The translations under genes and the position numbers were made by a program. This document shows positions 17,141 to 26,862 of a stretch of DNA of 64,000 nucleotides, piece after piece; within the stretch, counting starts at the first letter, position 1, and each line of letters opens with the position of its first letter. Origin of the DNA: Myxococcota bacterium. Its GTDB lineage: Bacteria; Myxococcota_A; Bradymonadia; UBA7976; UBA1532. The notes under the pieces are model-generated. The model was not told where the DNA came from and ran no database searches. It saw nothing but the letters and a program-made list of their open reading frames with translations. Where the stretch lies: the NCBI GenBank assembly GCA_023150895.1, contig JAKLJY010000011.1, positions 36,129 to 100,128 on the forward strand, read 5' to 3'.

Positions 17141-19126
17141 ATGTCCGAAGAACGTCCCGCCGCGGACACCGCTGAATCGGTGTCGCCGGCGCCCCCCGCT
17201 CCCGTTGCCGAAGGCGCCCCCCCGGTCACCACCGAGGCCGTCGCAGCCGTCGCGCCCGCCCTCTCGCCCTTCCTCGCGCTCGGTCTCCCCGAGAGCCTGA
17301 CCACCACGCTCACCGAGCTCGGTTACGAGACGCCGACGCCCATCCAGGCGGCGACGATCCCCTCGTTGCTCAACGGCCACGACGTCATCGGGCAGGCCCA
17401 GACGGGCACCGGCAAGACGGCCGCGTTTGCGCTGCCGATGCTCGCCCGATTGCAGGCGGACGCGGCGGCCCCGCAGGCCCTCGTGCTCGCGCCCACGCGC
17501 GAACTCGCGCTCCAGGTCGCCGAGGCCATCGAACAGTACGCCCGTCACCTGCGCGGGGTGCGTGTGCTCGCCGTCTACGGCGGCACCGGGTATGCCGACC
17601 AACTCCGCGGACTCGCCCGCGGCCCGGCCATCGTCGTCGGCACACCGGGCCGAGTGCTCGATCATATGGAGCGCGGGACGCTGAATCTGTCGAATTTGCG
17701 CCTGCTGGTGCTCGACGAAGCCGACGAGATGCTCCGCATGGGCTTCATCGACGACGTCGAGGCCGTGCTGAAAGCCTCGCCCGCGGAGCGACAGATTGCG
17801 CTGTTTTCGGCCACGATGCCGCCTCCGATCCGACGCCTCGCCCAGAGCTACCTGCGGTCGCCGCAAGAGATCACCCTCGCCGGCCGGACGACGACCGCCC
17901 CGACCATCCGGGCCCGTGGCTGGATTACCGGCGGCGGCCTCGACAAACTCGACGCGCTCACTCGGCTGCTGGAGGGCGAACCCTTCGAGGCGATGCTCGT
18001 GTTCGTCCGCACCCGCGTCACCGCCGATGAACTCGTCGCCGCGCTCGGCGCGCGCGGGTTCACGGCGGCCGCGCTTCACGGCGACATCCATCAGCGCGAT
18101 CGCGAGAAGGTCGTCGAGGCCTTGCGCGAGGGTCGAATCTCCGTCGTCGTCGCCACCGACGTCGCCGCCCGCGGGCTCGACGTCGACCGCATCACGCACG
18201 TCGTCAACTTCGACCTGCCCACGGACGTCGAGAGTTACGTCCACCGCATCGGCCGAACGGGCCGCGCCGGGCGCAGCGGTGAGGCCATCCTCTTTGCCAC
18301 GCCCCGCGAGCGGGCCATGCTCAACATGATCGAGCGGGGCACTCGCTCGCTCATCGATCGACTCGTGCTGCCGTCCGCAGACACGGTCAACGTGGCGCGC
18401 GTCGCCCGGTTCCAGGAACGCATCGCGCAGGTCGTCGCGATGCAGCCGGCAAACCTGGCCGTCTTCCGTGCGCAGGTCGACGCGATGGTGCGCGTCAGCA
18501 ACCTCGAGATCACCGAGATCGCAGCGGCGCTTGCATGCCTCGTGCACGGAGAAACACCGTTCTTGCTGCCGCCCGACGCCCCGGCCCCGACGCCCCGGGA
18601 CGTCCTGCCTCCACCTCGTGCCCGCACGCGGGATTCGAGCGCGGAACTCGGCGTCGCGCCGGTCGTCTCCGCTCCGGCGCCCGCCGCCCCGCCCGTTCGG
18701 GCCGATCGGGCCGAACGCGGCGACCGCGGTTCGCGAGAGCCGCGTGAGGGCCGGGGCCCCGCCGGCGCGATGACCGTATGGCGCCTCGAAGTGGGCTGGA
18801 AACATGGCGTCGAGCCCCGCAATGTCATCGGTGCATTGGCCAACGAGGCCGGGATTCCCAGCCGCGTCATGGGCCGCCTGGAGATCCGTGACTTCTTCAG
18901 CCTCATCGAACTGCCCGCCGACGCGCCGAGCCACGTGATCGAGGCCATGCAACGCACCTGGGTCGCCCGCCGGCAACTCCGCGCCACCCCATGGCGACCC
19001 GACGCACCGCCGCGTCGGTCGGACGAGGGCGGCGCGGAGCAGACTGAACGGGATGCCACCCCCGGCTTCGGCCGCGACGATGCCGCGGAGGGCGGGCGTC
19101 GCGCCCCGAAGCGCCGAAAGATCTGA
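17141..19126 (+). CDS. deaD: DEAD-box RNA helicase, DeaD/CsdA type
   Basis: ATP-dependent RNA helicase of 661 residues, likely acting in ribosome assembly or RNA decay. Motifs in order: Q-motif region ELGYETPTPIQAATIP, Walker A AQTGTGKT, PTREL, DEAD in VLDEADEML, SAT, then helicase C with ARGLDVDRITHV and HRIGRTGRAG. Residues about 545-615 form a DbpA-type RNA-binding domain (MTVWRLEVGWKHGVEPRNVI). The N-terminal 45 residues are Ala/Pro-rich and the C-terminus basic. Start at 17141 follows a short gap after ttcA. Confidence 0.93.
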   Translation: MSEERPAADTAESVSPAPPAPVAEGAPPVTTEAVAAVAPALSPFLALGLPESLTTTLTELGYETPTPIQAATIPSLLNGHDVIGQAQTGTGKTAAFALPMLARLQADAAAPQALVLAPTRELALQVAEAIEQYARHLRGVRVLAVYGGTGYADQLRGLARGPAIVVGTPGRVLDHMERGTLNLSNLRLLVLDEADEMLRMGFIDDVEAVLKASPAERQIALFSATMPPPIRRLAQSYLRSPQEITLAGRTTTAPTIRARGWITGGGLDKLDALTRLLEGEPFEAMLVFVRTRVTADELVAALGARGFTAAALHGDIHQRDREKVVEALREGRISVVVATDVAARGLDVDRITHVVNFDLPTDVESYVHRIGRTGRAGRSGEAILFATPRERAMLNMIERGTRSLIDRLVLPSADTVNVARVARFQERIAQVVAMQPANLAVFRAQVDAMVRVSNLEITEIAAALACLVHGETPFLLPPDAPAPTPRDVLPPPRARTRDSSAELGVAPVVSAPAPAAPPVRADRAERGDRGSREPREGRGPAGAMTVWRLEVGWKHGVEPRNVIGALANEAGIPSRVMGRLEIRDFFSLIELPADAPSHVIEAMQRTWVARRQLRATPWRPDAPPRRSDEGGAEQTERDATPGFGRDDAAEGGRRAPKRRKI

Positions 19127-19149
19127 CCGGATCGCACGGGTGCCTTCGC

Positions 19150-19530
19150 CGAAGTGGCTGGCACCTCGTCGGCTTCGCCGAAGTGCCTTCGCCGAAGTGC
19201 CTGGCACCTCGTCTTGGTCCAGGTGGCTTCGCCGAAGTGGCTGACACCTCGTCCTCGCCGAAGTGCCTGGCACCTCGTCCGGAAGTGCCTTCGCCGAAGT
19301 GCCTGGCACCTCGTCCGGGTGCCTTCGCCGAAGTGGGTGCCTTCGCCGAAGTGGCTGGCACCTCGTCCGGGCACCTCGTCTGCACCTCGTCTGCCGAAGT
19401 GCCTGGCACCCCGTCTGGGCACCCCGTCTGCCGAAGTGCCTGGCACCTCGTCTGGGCACCTCGTCTGCCGAAGTGCCTGGCACCTCGTCCGCAGCCGAAG
19501 TGCCTGGCACCTCGTCCGGGCACCTCGTCC
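19150..19530 (+). repeat. Large intergenic dispersed-repeat array (about ten units)
   Basis: About ten full units, all in one orientation, begin near 19150, 19193, 19233, 19259, 19295, 19348, 19395, 19432, 19469 and 19496, with many truncated copies (GGGCACCTCGTC, GCCTTCGCCGAAGTG). Centres vary between CCTGG, GCTGG and GCTGA. The array occupies most of the 525-bp gap between the helicase and the next lipoprotein. Nothing else is recognisable in that gap apart from the ribosome site AAGGAG near 19640. All three forward frames stay open through most of it. Confidence 0.93.
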
Positions 19531-19651
19531 GCAACCCTCTCACCCCTTTCGGGTTGAGGCTCTGGTACGCTTCCCGGACCCGATCCCCTCAACCGTCGAT
19601 CACGGACGCAGTCCGGCAGCAACGCCGCCGCGTCGTCCGAAAGGAGTTCCC

Positions 19652-21412
19652 ATGGCTGCTCGATGGCCCGATCCTCTTCGACACGGTCGTTCACAGGCGG
19701 TCCTGCTCGTGACGAGCCTCCTCCTCGGCTGCGGCGCCGAAGATGAGGCGTCGACCGCGGGACCAGATGCGGGCGCCGCCGCGGGCTCCGGTGGTCGCGA
19801 GGGGGGCGGAGGCGAGCCGGTCGTCGACGGCGGCAATGGCGGGATGGCAACGGCCGGTGGACCCACGTTCGCGGACGACATCGCACCGTTCGTGGGCGCG
19901 CATTGTTCTGCCTGCCACCTCGAGGGCGGTGCCGCGCCGTTCGCCCTGCAAACGTACGAGCAGGTCAAGTCGATGGGCGCGGCGTCCCTCGCCGCCTTGG
20001 AGGCGGGGCGCATGCCGCCCTGGCAGGCGGATCCCGAGTGCCGCCATTACGAACGAGAGCGCCTCGTCGCCCCGGCAGACGTGGCGCGGTTCGCCGCCTG
20101 GGTTGCCGCCGAAATGCCCGAGGGGCGCGCCGGCGTGCGTGCCGAGCCGCCGACCCCGGCGGTCAATCTCGCCGCGCCTGACCTCGTGACCCGGGCCGAG
20201 AGCCCCTACGTGCCCGATCCGGCCCGGCCCGACGACTACCGGTGCTTCCCCCTCGATGCGCGCTTCGAGGCGGATACCTACGTCGTCGGCAATGACGTCT
20301 GGCCGGGCGAGAAGGCCATTGTTCACCACGTGCTCGTCTACGTCGTCTCGCCCGACCAGGTCGCCGAACTCGAGGCCGCCGACGCGGCCGAGGAGGGCGT
20401 CGGCTATACGTGTTACGGCGGTCCCGGCGTCGGGAACGCGGGGCCGATGGCGGCCTGGGTCCCGGGGTATCAGCCGAACCTTCTCGCGCCCGATCATGCC
20501 CAGATCGTCCCGGCGGGCGCGCGATTGGTCATGCAGGTGCACTACAACACGTTGGCGACGGCCCCCCTGCCGGACCAGACCGAGGTCCACCTCTGGACGC
20601 GCCCCGAGGTCCCGGGCTTCGAAATCGTCACACGACCACTCGCTCACCTGGACATCGAGATTCCGGCGGGCGAGGCCGAGTCGGTTCAGACGCGCGAGTT
20701 CCGCAATCCCACGGCCGACACCTGGGAGATCGTCGCGACGGGTCCGCACATGCACAAGCTCGGCAAGCGCATCAAGGTCGAGCGCCTCGACGGCGAGGGC
20801 GCGCCGGACGCTTGCCTGGTGGACATCCCCGCGTGGGATTTCAACTGGCAGCAGAGCTACCGCTTCCGCGACGGCGAATCCGTCACGGTCCCCCCCGGCG
20901 GTCGTCTGCGCCTGACCTGCGTTTACGACAATTCGGCGGCCAACCAGCCGGTGATCAACGGCGAGCAGCTCAGTCCGAGGGACGTCACCTGGGGCGAGGG
21001 CACGCTGGACGAGATGTGCCTCAACTACATCACGATGCGGCGTGCCTATGTGCCTGGCACCTCGGCAGGGCAGTGCGCGGGCTACGACATGTGCCGCGCC
21101 GCCTGCGCGAACCCGGATGCGTTCGAGTGCGCCTTGAATTGTGGACAGGCCGATCTCGGCTGCGCGCAGTGCGTCCTTCCCAACGTCTTCGGCGAAGGGG
21201 GCTGCGCCCGGACGACATGCCTGGCACCTCTGGCGGCTGCTGGCGAATGTTTGCGCGGCTGCCTGGGGGCCGTGGCGAGCGGCGAGGGGGTCGTGGACTG
21301 CATGACGACGACGTGCCCGGAGAACTACGCGGCATTGGCCGCCTGCATGGACATGGCGATCAGCGACGGCGCCTGTGACGATGGCCTGGCCGAGTGCGGG
21401 ATCGCTCGGTGA
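19652..21412 (+). CDS. Copper monooxygenase-like lipoprotein with cytochrome c motif
   Basis: Secreted protein of 586 residues from ATG 19652, after AAGGAG. It has a lipobox LLGC, a Gly-rich linker, then a heme c motif CSACH in GAHCSACHLEGGAAPF. A region resembling type II copper ascorbate-dependent monooxygenases (PHM/DBM fold) follows, with HHVLVYVV, MQVHYNT and GPHMHKLGKR supplying candidate copper His and Met ligands. The C-terminal 120 residues are Cys-rich. A repeat-like VPGTS lies at the junction to this tail. Such proteins are common in Myxococcota; the substrate is unknown. Its stop overlaps the next gene. Confidence 0.82.
   Translation: MAARWPDPLRHGRSQAVLLVTSLLLGCGAEDEASTAGPDAGAAAGSGGREGGGGEPVVDGGNGGMATAGGPTFADDIAPFVGAHCSACHLEGGAAPFALQTYEQVKSMGAASLAALEAGRMPPWQADPECRHYERERLVAPADVARFAAWVAAEMPEGRAGVRAEPPTPAVNLAAPDLVTRAESPYVPDPARPDDYRCFPLDARFEADTYVVGNDVWPGEKAIVHHVLVYVVSPDQVAELEAADAAEEGVGYTCYGGPGVGNAGPMAAWVPGYQPNLLAPDHAQIVPAGARLVMQVHYNTLATAPLPDQTEVHLWTRPEVPGFEIVTRPLAHLDIEIPAGEAESVQTREFRNPTADTWEIVATGPHMHKLGKRIKVERLDGEGAPDACLVDIPAWDFNWQQSYRFRDGESVTVPPGGRLRLTCVYDNSAANQPVINGEQLSPRDVTWGEGTLDEMCLNYITMRRAYVPGTSAGQCAGYDMCRAACANPDAFECALNCGQADLGCAQCVLPNVFGEGGCARTTCLAPLAAAGECLRGCLGAVASGEGVVDCMTTTCPENYAALAACMDMAISDGACDDGLAECGIAR
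21047..21064 (+). repeat. Single dispersed-repeat core in the copper-monooxygenase-like gene
   Basis: TATGTGCCTGGCACCTCG retains the 14-base core and right arm, read YVPGTS at the boundary between the copper domain and the Cys-rich tail. The left arm is diverged. Confidence 0.65.
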
Positions 21413-22803
21413 CCTCGTGGGCACGGGCGGTCGTCGGCGCGCTCGCGCTTGCGGGCGCGACCGTCCCCGACCGAGTCGAGGCCCACGGAGCCGCCCCGGC
21501 CGCCCTGGGTGTCATCGGCGACGATCTCGCGGACCCGGTCATCCGGCTCGGCTTCGGGCTCGCGACCCCCTGGTCGGCCGAGGGGCAGGACCGGTATCGG
21601 TATCTTTGCCCTGCCGCATTCGGCGTGGAAGATCACGTGCCCGCGGCGGCGCGTCTGTCCGACGGACGCATCGTCATCGCCGCGGCGGATGCGCTGTGGG
21701 TCGGGGACGCCTCGGGGTGCCGGTTCGAGGCCGTCGGCGCGCCGGAGTTCGCGGACGAGACCCCGGTTGCGGTGGTGGTCGTCCCGGGCCCGCCCATCTC
21801 GATCGTCGTGGCGAAGCGGTCGAACGCGGGGTCGACGCTCTGGCTTTACGGCCTCGAGGATGACGCCACGGACGGATCAGTCGTCTTCGGCGAGCGGGAG
21901 TTGCTTCCGGAGGTTCGCGTGGATGATCTCGCACCGTCCCCGGGAGGTGGCTTCCTCGCCCTCGCTGCGCGTCCGCGCCCGATGGTCGTCCGGCGGGGCG
22001 GACGGGGAAATGACTCATGGGCCATCAGCGGCCTCGACGAGGGCTTCCACGCGCTGACGTTTCGTTTCGTCGACGAGAGGGACGCGCGACACCTCGTGAT
22101 CGGAGGTCCGACGGACGACGGGCAGGCGGCTGCCGAGTCGTTCGACGGTGGGCTCACCGCCGAGGTGGTGCTTCGCGGGCGCGAACGTCTGCACGGCCCG
22201 GTGCCCTTCGGGCGAGGACTTCTCGCCGTGCTCGATGGCGTGTTGGTCCACCAAACGGCTGGCGTCGTCGGGTTCCGACCCGCACCCGGCGTCGCGCCGA
22301 CCTGCCTTTCTGCTCGAGGTGATGCCCCGCTTGCATGCCTCGACCGCGACCTGGTTCGCCTTCGATGGGTTGCCGATGGCGCGGAGCCCGCCGTCGAGCC
22401 CTTCTTCGCTCTCGACGTACTTCGCGGCGTCGATCCCGAGTGTCCCGTCGACGGGGAGTTGAGTGCCACCTGCACGTCGGCCTGGATTCACTTTGGGGGC
22501 GAGGCCGGGTTGGTGACGTTCGACGCCGGCGCCTCGGATCCGGTGGCGGAAGGCGAGACGCGCGGGGATGCAAGCGTCGGTGCGGTGCTCGCCGCCCCCG
22601 GTCCGGGGTCAGGCGATGCAGCGGGCTGCGGGGCCGTGCGTCCTTCGTCTGCGTCTATTGGCATGCTCCCGATCACGTTCACCGCGCTCACACTCGGGTA
22701 TCATCTCGCCGCCGGGCGGCGCCGCCCGCGCAGAAGGCGGTCCCCCCATGCGCATTTCGTGCACGCTCCTCGCTCTGACCTTGCCCGCCGCGCTCGCGTG
22801 TGA
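21409..22803 (+). CDS. Secreted protein of unknown function with C-terminal anchor
   Basis: Protein of 464 residues from GTG 21409, overlapping the preceding stop (GTGA). An N-terminal signal-like segment (VVGALALAGATVPDRVEAHG) leads to about 390 residues of short beta-strand repeats (DGRIVIAAADALWVG, GRGLLAVLDGVLV) suggesting a beta-propeller. The end has a Cys (GDAAGCGAV), a hydrophobic helix (MLPITFTALTLGYHLAAG) and an Arg cluster (RRRPRRRRS), an arrangement like the MYXO-CTERM sorting signal though not canonical. No enzyme motif was found. The last 56 bp overlap the next gene. Confidence 0.72.
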   Translation: MTSWARAVVGALALAGATVPDRVEAHGAAPAALGVIGDDLADPVIRLGFGLATPWSAEGQDRYRYLCPAAFGVEDHVPAAARLSDGRIVIAAADALWVGDASGCRFEAVGAPEFADETPVAVVVVPGPPISIVVAKRSNAGSTLWLYGLEDDATDGSVVFGERELLPEVRVDDLAPSPGGGFLALAARPRPMVVRRGGRGNDSWAISGLDEGFHALTFRFVDERDARHLVIGGPTDDGQAAAESFDGGLTAEVVLRGRERLHGPVPFGRGLLAVLDGVLVHQTAGVVGFRPAPGVAPTCLSARGDAPLACLDRDLVRLRWVADGAEPAVEPFFALDVLRGVDPECPVDGELSATCTSAWIHFGGEAGLVTFDAGASDPVAEGETRGDASVGAVLAAPGPGSGDAAGCGAVRPSSASIGMLPITFTALTLGYHLAAGRRRPRRRRSPHAHFVHAPRSDLARRARV

Positions 22804-24502
22804 CCCGGACGCGGGCGCTTCGGACCCACCGGACGCCGCCACGGGGCACCTCGATGGCTCGGGTGGCTCGACCGCCATCCCGGATGGAAGCGGTGGCCCC
22901 GGCCCCGGGGGCGCACTCGTCAACGACGCGCGACCTGGCCAGGATGTCGAAGGGCCCGCCGCCGACGCCGGACTCGACGTCCTGCCAGATGCCCGGTCGG
23001 CACCGGAATCCGACGCCGCCATTGTCTGTGCCCCCGGCATCCCCGCGGATTGCGCCGATCGGACGACGCAGCGGGTCTGTGCCGAGGGCGGCACGTCGTT
23101 CGTGAGCGTCGCGTGTCCCGCCGGGGCAGCCTGTCGAGCAGGCGAGTGCGTCTCCGAGTGCCAGATCGAGGGGAAGTACCCCGCATACATCGGCTGCTCT
23201 TACTGGAGCCTCGACCTCGACAACTACCCCGACCCCTTCGGCGACCCTTCGGCCATTCCGCACGCCGTCGTCATCGCGAACGCCAGCGCGGCGCAGGCGA
23301 CCGTGACGATCACGGGCCCCGCGGGCGGGCCGCCTCTGCCCGGTGCGCAGTTCTCGATTCCCGCGGGTGAGCTTCGGGTCTACACCTTCCCCCGATTCGA
23401 CGTCGACGGCACCGGCATCAGTGACCGGGCCTTCGAGATCCAAAGCGACTGGCCCGTCGTCGCGTATCAGTTCAACCCGCTCAACAACGTCGGGGTGGCG
23501 AGCAACGATGGAACGGTGCTGCTGCCCGACGAGGCGCTGGGGAGCGAGTACTACGCCTTCAGCTGGCCGACCTCCCCGCTCGCAGCCCTCGGAATCCCGT
23601 CTCAGCATGGCTACTTCACCATCGTCGCCACGCGCGAGGGCGAGACTCAGGTCACCATCACGGTGGCCGCCGCGGTCGCCGAGGGGCCCGGCGTGCCCGC
23701 GATGGCCGAGGGGGAGACGGCGACGTTCGTCCTGCAGCGCGGGCAGGCGCTCAACATCGAGGCGGATGGCAGCAGTCTCGCCGCGGGGAACTGGGATCTG
23801 ACCGGCTCGCACATCGTCGCCTCGCAGCCCGTTGCGGTCTTCGGCGGGCACGAAGAGGCAGTGGTGGGGGACGGATGCTGCGCCGAGCACCTCGAGCACC
23901 AACTCTACCCCGTCAACACCTGGGGGATGCACTATCTGGCCGCACACTCCGAGCCCCGCGGCGGCTCGACCGATGTCTGGCGCATCCTGGCCCACGAGGG
24001 CGCGACCACGATTTCGACGGATCCCCCCCAAGCCGGCGCGAGCAACGTGACGCTCGACGCTGGCCAATGGATCGAAATCCCGGCAACGGATTCGTTCGAG
24101 ATTCTGGCCGACAAGCCGATCTCGGTCGCGCAGTACTTGGCCAGCCAGGAAACGACGGTCGATTTCATCGGCGATCCGGCCCTGATCATGGCCGTGCCCG
24201 TGGAGCAGTTCCGACGTAGCTATCTGGTGCTGACACCCGCCGACTACTCGGAGAACTGGCTGACGGTCCTCCGCCCGGCCGGGCAGACCGTCTTCCTCGA
24301 CGGGGAGCCGGTTGCCGACGTCGGGTTCGCTCCGATCGGTGCCGGAGATTACGAATTCGCGTGGGTGCCCGTTGAACCCGGCCCACACGCGCTCGTCGGT
24401 GAGGCGCCCTTCGGACTCGTGGCGATCGGGTACGCCCAGGCGGTCTCATACGGTCTCGCCGCGGGCCTCGATCTGGTGCCGCGCGTCCCTGGAGCGCCCT
24501 GA
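22748..24502 (+). CDS. IgGFc-binding-domain-type surface lipoprotein
   Basis: Surface lipoprotein of 584 residues with lipobox ALAC and a long Asp/Gly-rich linker. A Cys-rich segment (CADRTTQRVCAEGG, CPAGAACRAGECVSEC) precedes a region of about 400 residues resembling the IgGFc-binding N-terminal domain: PHAVVIANASAAQATVTITG, VVAYQFNPLNNVGVASNDGT, QPVAVFGGHEEA, PVNTWGMHYLAAHS and FRRSYLVLTPADY. Such proteins occur widely in Myxococcota, with an adhesive role proposed. Its start lies inside the 3' end of the preceding gene in another frame. Confidence 0.85.
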   Translation: MRISCTLLALTLPAALACDPDAGASDPPDAATGHLDGSGGSTAIPDGSGGPGPGGALVNDARPGQDVEGPAADAGLDVLPDARSAPESDAAIVCAPGIPADCADRTTQRVCAEGGTSFVSVACPAGAACRAGECVSECQIEGKYPAYIGCSYWSLDLDNYPDPFGDPSAIPHAVVIANASAAQATVTITGPAGGPPLPGAQFSIPAGELRVYTFPRFDVDGTGISDRAFEIQSDWPVVAYQFNPLNNVGVASNDGTVLLPDEALGSEYYAFSWPTSPLAALGIPSQHGYFTIVATREGETQVTITVAAAVAEGPGVPAMAEGETATFVLQRGQALNIEADGSSLAAGNWDLTGSHIVASQPVAVFGGHEEAVVGDGCCAEHLEHQLYPVNTWGMHYLAAHSEPRGGSTDVWRILAHEGATTISTDPPQAGASNVTLDAGQWIEIPATDSFEILADKPISVAQYLASQETTVDFIGDPALIMAVPVEQFRRSYLVLTPADYSENWLTVLRPAGQTVFLDGEPVADVGFAPIGAGDYEFAWVPVEPGPHALVGEAPFGLVAIGYAQAVSYGLAAGLDLVPRVPGAP

Positions 24503-24520
24503 GCAGGTCGAGGTGCGGGT

Positions 24521-24665
24521 CGAGGTGCCAACCACTTCGGCGGGTCGAGGTGCCAACCACTTCGGCGGGTCGAGGTGCCAACCACTTCGTCCGGGTCGAG
24601 GTGACAACCACTTCGGCGGGTCGAGGTGCCAACCACTTCGGCGGGTCGAGGTGCCAACCACTTCG
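24521..24665 (-). repeat. Intergenic dispersed-repeat array, six units at 25-26 bp period
   Basis: CGAGGTGCCAACCACTTCG starts at 24521, 24546, 24571, 24597 (one base changed), 24622 and 24647. Spacings are 25, 25, 26, 25 and 25 bp. All share the CCAACC centre. The array fills the 234-bp gap between two lipoprotein genes. Confidence 0.95.
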
Positions 24666-24736
24666 TCAGGTCGGGTTGGCATCAGGCAGTACTTTGTGGA
24701 AACCTCCACGCACAGTCGCCCCTCCTGGAGTCAGCC

Positions 24737-26668
24737 ATGCGCCCTCGCCCGACGCGAGTGTTTTCCATCATCTCCGTCTTCTGGCTTTTCGCCACCGCTT
24801 GCGGAGACGCGGACGGCGGCGGTGACCGAACCGACGCCGGCGGCGGAGTGCCCGGCGTCGTCGGCTTGGGCGGCTCGCTGCCTGGCGGAGCCGTTGGGCA
24901 GGGCGGCGCGGATGGCGGGGCGGGGGGAGGCGGCGGCGACGCGGCCGGAGGCGTGCCGTACCTCGATCTCGGACTCCCCTCTGGCGGGGGCGGTGGTGGA
25001 GGGCAGAACGGCGGCGCCGGTGGCGAACAGCCCCAGGGGCGTCGACTCCGAATCGAGCCGAGCGAGGCCACGCTCCTCCTTTCGACGGGGGTGACGCCGA
25101 CGCAGCAGTTCAGTCTCACCCGAATCGGGCCCAACGGCGTCGATCCGGTCCCAGCAACCGAGGCGCTTTGGGCGGTCGTGCCCAACACGCTCGGCGAAAT
25201 CGACACCTCTGGCCTTTTCACTGCAGGGGAGTTGGCCGGCGAGGCGTCCGTGGTGGCAGTCGTTGGGGGTCAACAGGCGGAAGCGCGGGTGCGGCTCGTT
25301 CAACTCGGCTCGGTGCTCGAACCAGGAGTGCCCGCAGATGCACCGGTTCGTTTCGACGCGGCGCCGGAGGGACAGGCGTGCGGCCCGCGTTGGGTCTATC
25401 CTGAGTCGGGTACGGTCATCCCGAGCAACCTCATCGGCTTCACGTTGCAGTGGGATGCCGAGGGGCATGACCTCTTTCGAGTGACCTTTCAGGTCGGTCA
25501 GGGCGCCGGCGCGCGGGTCGACTGGTTCACGGAAGAACCGGAACTCACACCGTCGGGAGACAACTGGACGAATCTCTTGCGCACGGCGGCGGGTCAGCCA
25601 GTTCGCATGACCGTTACCGGACTCGGTGGGGCTGGCGATCAGGCCTGTCCGAGTGACGAACTACCGATTGAGGTCGACATCTCGCAGATGACCGGCGCGG
25701 TGTACTACTGGTCGACGACGGACTTCGGGATCATGCGCATTCCCATTGGGGACCTCGTGCCCGAGCCGTTCCTGAATCCCGCCACCGCGCCTGAGATCAA
25801 CTGCCCGGCCTGTCACGCGCTCTCCCGTGATGGCCAGCGCATTGCGCTGACCCAGACGACGTTTCCGCCGTTCGGTTTCCTTTTCGTGTCGGCCGTGAAC
25901 GAGCCGCGCTCGCCCTTCTACAACCCTGTGAACAAGGTCGGCTACTTCCCGAGCTTCAACCCGGCGAGCGATCAACTCGTAGCCGGGAACGGAGGCCAGC
26001 TGGTCGTCACCGATGTTCTCAGCGGAGAAGAGATCGAGCGACTGCCCATGCCGCAAGGCCACGTTGGCGGCTCCCCGGATTGGGCCTGGCAATCCGACAC
26101 GATCGTGGCCGCCTACGGAGAGGGCGGGCTGTCCAATCCTCTCCCGGACGCAGGTATCAACCTGGGCGCGATCGCTCGCTGGGTGAAGAACAACGGGGTC
26201 TGGAGCGAACCCGAGGTCCTCGTCGAGCGGGAAGGGGATGAGGGGAATGATCGCCCGGCGTTTTCGCCCGACGGGGCGTTCATCGCGTTCCAGCGCACGG
26301 GGGTCGCGCAGATGCAGGGACAAGCGATGGGCAACGCGGGCAATTCGCTGTGGATTATCCCAGCCGCAGGGGGCGGTGCACCTGTGGAACTGGCGCGCGC
26401 AAACATGGCCCTGAACATGGGCAATAGCTGGCCGAAGTGGGCGCCCGCAAATGGCGGTGGGCGTTTGTGGCTCGCGTTCTCGAGTTTCCGAAGTTACGGG
26501 AACAAGTTGCGCCAAGGCGGTGAGCCGAAACCGCAACTCTGGGTCACGGGAATCGACCCGGACGCCCCGCCTGGGAGCGACCCGTCGGCGCCGGCATTCT
26601 GGCTGCCGGGGCAAAGTATCGAGTCTGGCAATCACATTCCCTACTGGGCGGTCTACCAGAAGGAGTGA
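24737..26668 (+). CDS. Propeller-type lipoprotein with single heme c motif
   Basis: Exported protein of 643 residues from ATG 24737, preceded by CTGGAG. Lipobox TAC (LFATAC) is followed by a Gly-rich linker of about 75 residues. A bacterial Ig-like section is likely (LRIEPSEATLLLSTG, ALWAVVPNTLGEIDTSG). A heme c motif CPACH occurs in INCPACHALSRDG, and TolB/WD-like strands follow (RPAFSPDGAFIAFQRTG, NSLWIIPAAGGGAPVE). Comparable proteins are frequent in Myxococcota, function unknown. The preceding repeat array stays open in this frame, but the signal peptide fixes the start. Confidence 0.78.
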   Translation: MRPRPTRVFSIISVFWLFATACGDADGGGDRTDAGGGVPGVVGLGGSLPGGAVGQGGADGGAGGGGGDAAGGVPYLDLGLPSGGGGGGGQNGGAGGEQPQGRRLRIEPSEATLLLSTGVTPTQQFSLTRIGPNGVDPVPATEALWAVVPNTLGEIDTSGLFTAGELAGEASVVAVVGGQQAEARVRLVQLGSVLEPGVPADAPVRFDAAPEGQACGPRWVYPESGTVIPSNLIGFTLQWDAEGHDLFRVTFQVGQGAGARVDWFTEEPELTPSGDNWTNLLRTAAGQPVRMTVTGLGGAGDQACPSDELPIEVDISQMTGAVYYWSTTDFGIMRIPIGDLVPEPFLNPATAPEINCPACHALSRDGQRIALTQTTFPPFGFLFVSAVNEPRSPFYNPVNKVGYFPSFNPASDQLVAGNGGQLVVTDVLSGEEIERLPMPQGHVGGSPDWAWQSDTIVAAYGEGGLSNPLPDAGINLGAIARWVKNNGVWSEPEVLVEREGDEGNDRPAFSPDGAFIAFQRTGVAQMQGQAMGNAGNSLWIIPAAGGGAPVELARANMALNMGNSWPKWAPANGGGRLWLAFSSFRSYGNKLRQGGEPKPQLWVTGIDPDAPPGSDPSAPAFWLPGQSIESGNHIPYWAVYQKE

Positions 26669-26862
26669 ACGACGCTGGCATGGCGACGGCCTCGGCACGT
26701 CACCTCATCGATGGCGGCGTACCAGACTGACCCGTTCTGCCGGAGAAACTCGCCACACGGGCGATCGGTGGGCCGTCGCCTCACCTGTCCTGGCGCAAAG
26801 GGGCGGAGACGACTCAGCTCAACGCGTGCCGTCTTCCCGAGGGCCGCGGGGGCCGAACTCGG

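Noticed and set aside
19150..24665. Repeats with regular spacing resembling CRISPR arrays
   Set aside because: Intervals between units are 5-20 bases, not unique 30-base spacers, units also sit inside coding genes, and no cas gene is present.
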